Assembly (NCBI GenBank): GCA_045130275.1
Contig: JBGUPL010000081.1
Span: 68,539-132,538 of the forward strand
DNA from: F23-D06 sp045130275
GTDB taxonomy: Bacteria; Bacteroidota; Bacteroidia; Bacteroidales; WCHB1-69
DNA length: 64,000 nt
Direction of reading: 5' to 3'
In this document: in pieces, positions 61,441-64,000 of the stretch
Layout: every line of letters starts with the position of its first letter
How positions within the stretch are numbered: position 1 is the stretch's first letter
Notes under the pieces: model-generated
Told to the model about the DNA's origin: nothing
The model's input: only the letters and a program-made list of their open reading frames with translations
Databases searched by the model: none
Translations under genes and position numbers: made by a program

Positions 61441-62400
61441 CTACTGAGAAAGGTATTTTTCAAAGCTGTCCCGCAGTTCCTTGCGTTGATCCGTGTCGTT
61501 GTGCTTGTAATACCTGTAGTTGGACACCACTTTCTCATACCAATCCCGATTTGTACGCATGGTCTGAACACTCGTCAACTCCGCCTGTTTGTTCTTTCGC
61601 CGCTGCCATTGATTGTATTGCCGGCTGATTTCATAGAGTGCGTCGAAATCAAAAAAAACGTTCAGTCGACTGTCTTGCAGCTGCCGGTAGTATTGGTACA
61701 GAATTGCACGTGATTCCACGGGGTCTCGATGTCGTGTTGCACGACTGGCTCTCAGGAACTTGTTGAAGTCTTTCCATGTTTGCGGGTCTTGCATGAGTTT
61801 GGTCTTTACCTTTTTGAACCGTTCCACGAAGTCTATCGGCTCCTCCCATCCTTCCCAACCGTCAGCGAAGTAACAGACATCAATCAACCCCGTCTCCTTG
61901 TACATCAAGAACACTTCGTTATCAAACATCTCCATATTATGGGCATCTTGGATGAAGCAACAATAACTGTCTAATATGGTTTTCTTAACACTTTGTTCTT
62001 CTAATATGTTGCTCCTTTTCAAAAAGAAGCTGTCTTTGGCAACACCATGGAAGACAAGAGGACGAGTTGTCTTTAAAATGTTTTGAAGACAAGAATTTGC
62101 ACTTTTCAACAGAACACGATAGGGGTAAAATCGACAAAGAGCATCTCCGGCATTGTATGAGACGATATAGTAATCCCATGTTAAACGATGAATGGAATCC
62201 GTTTCCAATTGGAAGCTGTTTTCATAATAGCAGATTAGCAGCAATTCCTTATAGGTGGAAAGAGCATCTTCGTCTCGTAGCAAACGGTCGATGGTTTCCT
62301 GTTGTTGGATGTGTAAACTATTTTCTTGTTGACAGCGCAAATTTCCAACAAACAGAATAACCGAAAAAAATAAGGCAATTGAACGGAAATAACGACTCAT
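61441..62400 (-). CDS. Exported protein overlapping the amidase effector gene (candidate immunity protein)
   Basis: A 319-residue protein starting MSRYFRSIALFFSVILFVGN, a signal peptide, so it should act in the periplasm. The mature part is helical and charged (WGEPIDFVERF-like segments, KVKTKLMQDPQTWKDFNKFL, YRYYKHNDTDQRKELRDSF). Its ATG overlaps the TGA of the Tae4-like gene (ATGA, 62397-62400), so the two are translationally coupled. Immunity proteins for periplasmic amidase effectors are exported and encoded next to the effector, which this fits; however, it is longer than known Tai4 proteins and I do not recognise its family. A+T-rich. Confidence 0.7.
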   Translation of the reverse strand: MSRYFRSIALFFSVILFVGNLRCQQENSLHIQQQETIDRLLRDEDALSTYKELLLICYYENSFQLETDSIHRLTWDYYIVSYNAGDALCRFYPYRVLLKSANSCLQNILKTTRPLVFHGVAKDSFFLKRSNILEEQSVKKTILDSYCCFIQDAHNMEMFDNEVFLMYKETGLIDVCYFADGWEGWEEPIDFVERFKKVKTKLMQDPQTWKDFNKFLRASRATRHRDPVESRAILYQYYRQLQDSRLNVFFDFDALYEISRQYNQWQRRKNKQAELTSVQTMRTNRDWYEKVVSNYRYYKHNDTDQRKELRDSFEKYLSQ

Positions 62401-63059
62401 AATAGTTCCCAAAAATACAATTCACCAATAATATGAGCATAATGATGCCCTCCAACAACATTTCTGTTCTTACCAACCCACAACGTAGCATGTCCTGTAA
62501 TATTTGACCAACCGAGACAGCCTGCATAAGGAATAACGATATAGATGCCGTTCCTGTTTCCGATTTCACTTCGCAAGGTTTCAAGTGTAATCATACCTTT
62601 CGAGCCATAATAGTCGCTTTGAGTATCATTTGTTTTGATTGAAATGTCAGGAGTTCCGAACAAAGAGGAACTCAAAAGATAGTTTTTTAAAACTTTTGCG
62701 GAGGTTATTACATTTTTCCCCTTGAAAGGCCCTTGTTGAACTTGAAATCCAACGCCATTTATTCTAAATCCTCCATTCAACAAACCTAGAGAAACTCTCG
62801 TTGCGCATGCATTATATAGGCTTATATTTGTATTTTTGATGACATTATTCGCACTATCATATTTATCCCCAAACACCTCGATAAAAACTTGAACATTATT
62901 GCGGTCATCTGTTCCATCTTCGTTTTTCGGGTAGCCTGCATACACGTCTTCCCATTTCGGTCTGTTGGGTTTTTGCCAAACACCCTTTATGTCCGCCACT
63001 TCACTCGTGTCGGCGACGGCTTCCCACTCGTTGCGCCAGAAGTCCATTATATTATTCAT
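62397..63059 (-). CDS. Tae4-type peptidoglycan amidase effector
   Basis: A 220-residue protein without a signal peptide. It matches the Tae4 family of T6SS effectors, which cut the D-Glu-mDAP bond of peptidoglycan in rival cells: catalytic Cys85 in YNACATRVSLGLLNGGF, PDISIKTNDTQSDYYGSKGMI, and His190 in WSNITGHATLWVG, with a closing YFWELL. The N-terminal 75 residues are extra relative to the short proteobacterial forms. The gene follows peptide copy 2 by 64 bases and overlaps the next, exported, product by 4 bases. It is A+T-rich compared with the backbone, a sign of transfer. No T6SS structural gene is in the window. An alternative start is 63047. Confidence 0.85.
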   Translation of the reverse strand: MNNIMDFWRNEWEAVADTSEVADIKGVWQKPNRPKWEDVYAGYPKNEDGTDDRNNVQVFIEVFGDKYDSANNVIKNTNISLYNACATRVSLGLLNGGFRINGVGFQVQQGPFKGKNVITSAKVLKNYLLSSSLFGTPDISIKTNDTQSDYYGSKGMITLETLRSEIGNRNGIYIVIPYAGCLGWSNITGHATLWVGKNRNVVGGHHYAHIIGELYFWELL

Positions 63060-63087
63060 AATCGTACTGCTTTGGTATTACAAAGGC

Positions 63088-63111
63088 AGAGGCGCAGTGC
63101 ATTGCGCCTCT
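63088..63111. repeat. GTAGAGGCG-type palindrome, copy D
   Basis: AGAGGCGCA and TGCGCCTCT form 9-bp arms around GTGCAT, between peptide copy 2 and the amidase gene. The outer arm (GTAGAGGCG on one side) is a one-base variant of the GTAGAGACG family. Confidence 0.65.
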
Positions 63112-63123
63112 ACCGAATGACGG

Positions 63124-63258
63124 TTATCCATTGATGATTTGCGTTTGCGGGCAGCCGCAGCATTCGCCGAAGAGGATGAACGGCTCCTGCGGCCGGCAGC
63201 TCTCCTGCTGCAGGTATTCCCGCAACGACTGCAGGTTTTCGAGTTGGTTGTCTATCAT
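63124..63258 (-). CDS. Small cassette peptide, copy 2 (complete)
   Basis: A 44-residue open frame that starts MIDNQLENLQSLREYLQQES, passes through CRPQEPFILF and ends GECCGCPQTQIING. The N-terminal 26 residues look like a helical leader; the tail is Gly/Cys-rich with the run CCGCP. G+C-rich codons contrast with the A+T-rich cargo genes on both sides. It lies 64 bases before the amidase effector gene, with the spacer holding a palindrome. There is no signal peptide and no modification enzyme nearby. It may be a modified peptide precursor, a metal-binding peptide or a recombination anchor that happens to be coding. Confidence 0.7.
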   Translation of the reverse strand: MIDNQLENLQSLREYLQQESCRPQEPFILFGECCGCPQTQIING

Positions 63259-63309
63259 AATGTTAAGATTTGGTGAATATTGGTTGATTTAACGCAATCA
63301 TGCGAAGGT

Positions 63310-63837
63310 TTATTGTGTTTCAGATGACGCTGATGTTTTCATCCTGTTTTCCATTTGTTGGAGAATCCATCGTATTTTTTCTATAGCTTCTGATGAGACC
63401 GTATGATTTGCACCAAACCGCTCCACATATCCAGCTACCATAATAAGAGTTTGGGAAAGTGCTTCGATTTTAACAAAGTAGTCTGGGGATGGTGTGGTTA
63501 AAAAAAACTCTTCTGAAATTGCTATTCCCCGATATTTGCTTCTTAGCTCGAACAAATAGATTTGATAATTGCCGCCGTCTTTCTCTACACAAAACTTTTT
63601 ATATTTTTTCCGAACAACAGACAGGTACTTGTTATCCAAATATAAAGCTATTTGCTCAGAAGAAAAGCCACAATCGTAGTACACTGTATCATCTTTGAAT
63701 AGCGCAGAATCCACAACAAACTCCTTCCTGGATAACTTCTTTTGATGTCGGTTCGAAAGACTTGTCCGCTCTTGTCCGCATAAATTGTTAGTTATCAGAA
63801 AGATAAGAGACAACACAAAAAAATAGTTTTTTTTCAT
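63310..63837 (-). CDS. Unknown exported protein, cargo of peptide copy 3
   Basis: A 175-residue protein with a signal peptide (FFVLSLIFLITNNLCGQ) and a soluble mature part rich in Lys, Tyr and Phe (YLDNKYLSVVRKKYKKFCVEK, LRSKYRGIAISEEFFL) ending with a helical AIEKIRWILQQMENRM. I do not recognise it. It lies 67 bases after peptide copy 3 and before copy 2, in the place that the amidase holds behind copy 2. It is A+T-rich like the other cargo. It may be an orphan immunity protein, but the sequence alone does not show that. Confidence 0.7.
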   Translation of the reverse strand: MKKNYFFVLSLIFLITNNLCGQERTSLSNRHQKKLSRKEFVVDSALFKDDTVYYDCGFSSEQIALYLDNKYLSVVRKKYKKFCVEKDGGNYQIYLFELRSKYRGIAISEEFFLTTPSPDYFVKIEALSQTLIMVAGYVERFGANHTVSSEAIEKIRWILQQMENRMKTSASSETQ

Positions 63838-63904
63838 AATTCACTAGGATGAACTTCTCTTGTGAAACGACACCTGATATCCGGTGGCACGGCCGAATGA
63901 TGAT

Positions 63905-64000
63905 TTATCCGTGGATGATTTGCGTTTGTGGGCAGCCGCAGCATTCGCCGAAGGGGACGGGCGGCTCCTGCGGCCGGCAGCTCTCCTGCTGCAGGTATTC
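63905..64000 (-). CDS. Small cassette peptide, copy 3 (cut by window edge)
   Basis: The last 31 codons and stop of a third copy, open to the window edge: EYLQQESCRPQEPPVPF then GECCGCPQTQIIHG. It differs from copy 2 in three residues around the junction (FIL to PVP) and one near the end (N to H). Most codon changes keep the protein sequence, which supports selection on the peptide. The array therefore continues beyond the window. Confidence 0.7.
   Translation of the reverse strand, partial: EYLQQESCRPQEPPVPFGECCGCPQTQIIHG

Overview
The window looks like part of a chromosome from an uncultured or host-associated member of the Bacteroidota, most likely Bacteroidales. Signs seen in the sequence are: a type IX secretion (T9SS) C-terminal sorting domain on the first large gene; -7 promoter boxes of the form TAnnTTTG in front of most transcription units; mostly absent Shine-Dalgarno sites; an ORF6N gene; type B L31; and secreted GH29 and GH97 glycosidases. 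The backbone is about 50% G+C by eye. The genus cannot be decided from the sequence alone.

Layout. 1-6.3 kb: end of an upstream gene, tRNA-Gly(GCC), a 1347-residue T9SS cargo protein, then atpD-atpC as an isolated pair. 6.5-9.3 kb (minus): ftsX, a DUF3098 gene, uppP and truB. 9.4-19.2 kb (plus): CorA transporter, a retropepsin-like protein, ruvC, the N-terminal transketolase subunit, an LptF/G permease, a glycosyltransferase, dxs, a GH29 fucosidase and a VanX-like dipeptidase, ending at a strong terminator and tRNA-Ala(GGC). 19.4-22.1 kb (minus): a TrmN6-type methyltransferase, manA and an unknown secreted protein. 22.2-31.1 kb (plus): ClC channel, rfbC and GH97, then a rearranged patch with a chimeric membrane-protein gene, its deleted copy, a toxin-antitoxin pair, orphan genes and galM.

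31-47.5 kb (minus): a peptide-binding lipoprotein, an M23 peptidase, two GH73/LysM proteins, ddl, an MsbA-like exporter, an M20 hydrolase, a lipoprotein, an outer-membrane protein with a membrane-anchored sigma factor, ORF6N, rlmH and sufC-sufD. 47.6-53.5 kb (minus): a giant TldD/PmbA-like secreted protein, purA and an MFS transporter. 53.8-61 kb (plus): recA, a TPR lipoprotein, ruvB, rpmE2, lon and meaB. RuvC, RuvB and RecA together cover recombination. The M23/GH73/Ddl/UppP/FtsX genes cover envelope and peptidoglycan work.

61-64 kb (minus) is the most unusual part. It is a tandem cassette array in which near-identical small genes, encoding peptides with a conserved leader and a CCGCP tail, alternate with A+T-rich cargo genes. 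One cargo is a Tae4-type peptidoglycan amidase effector whose stop overlaps the start of an exported partner, a likely immunity protein. The array continues past the end of the window.

Two repeat systems run through the spacers: heptanucleotide tandem repeats whose unit sequence drifts, at 13 or more gene junctions, and short GTAGAGACG palindromes, two of which supply the stop codon of the neighbouring gene.
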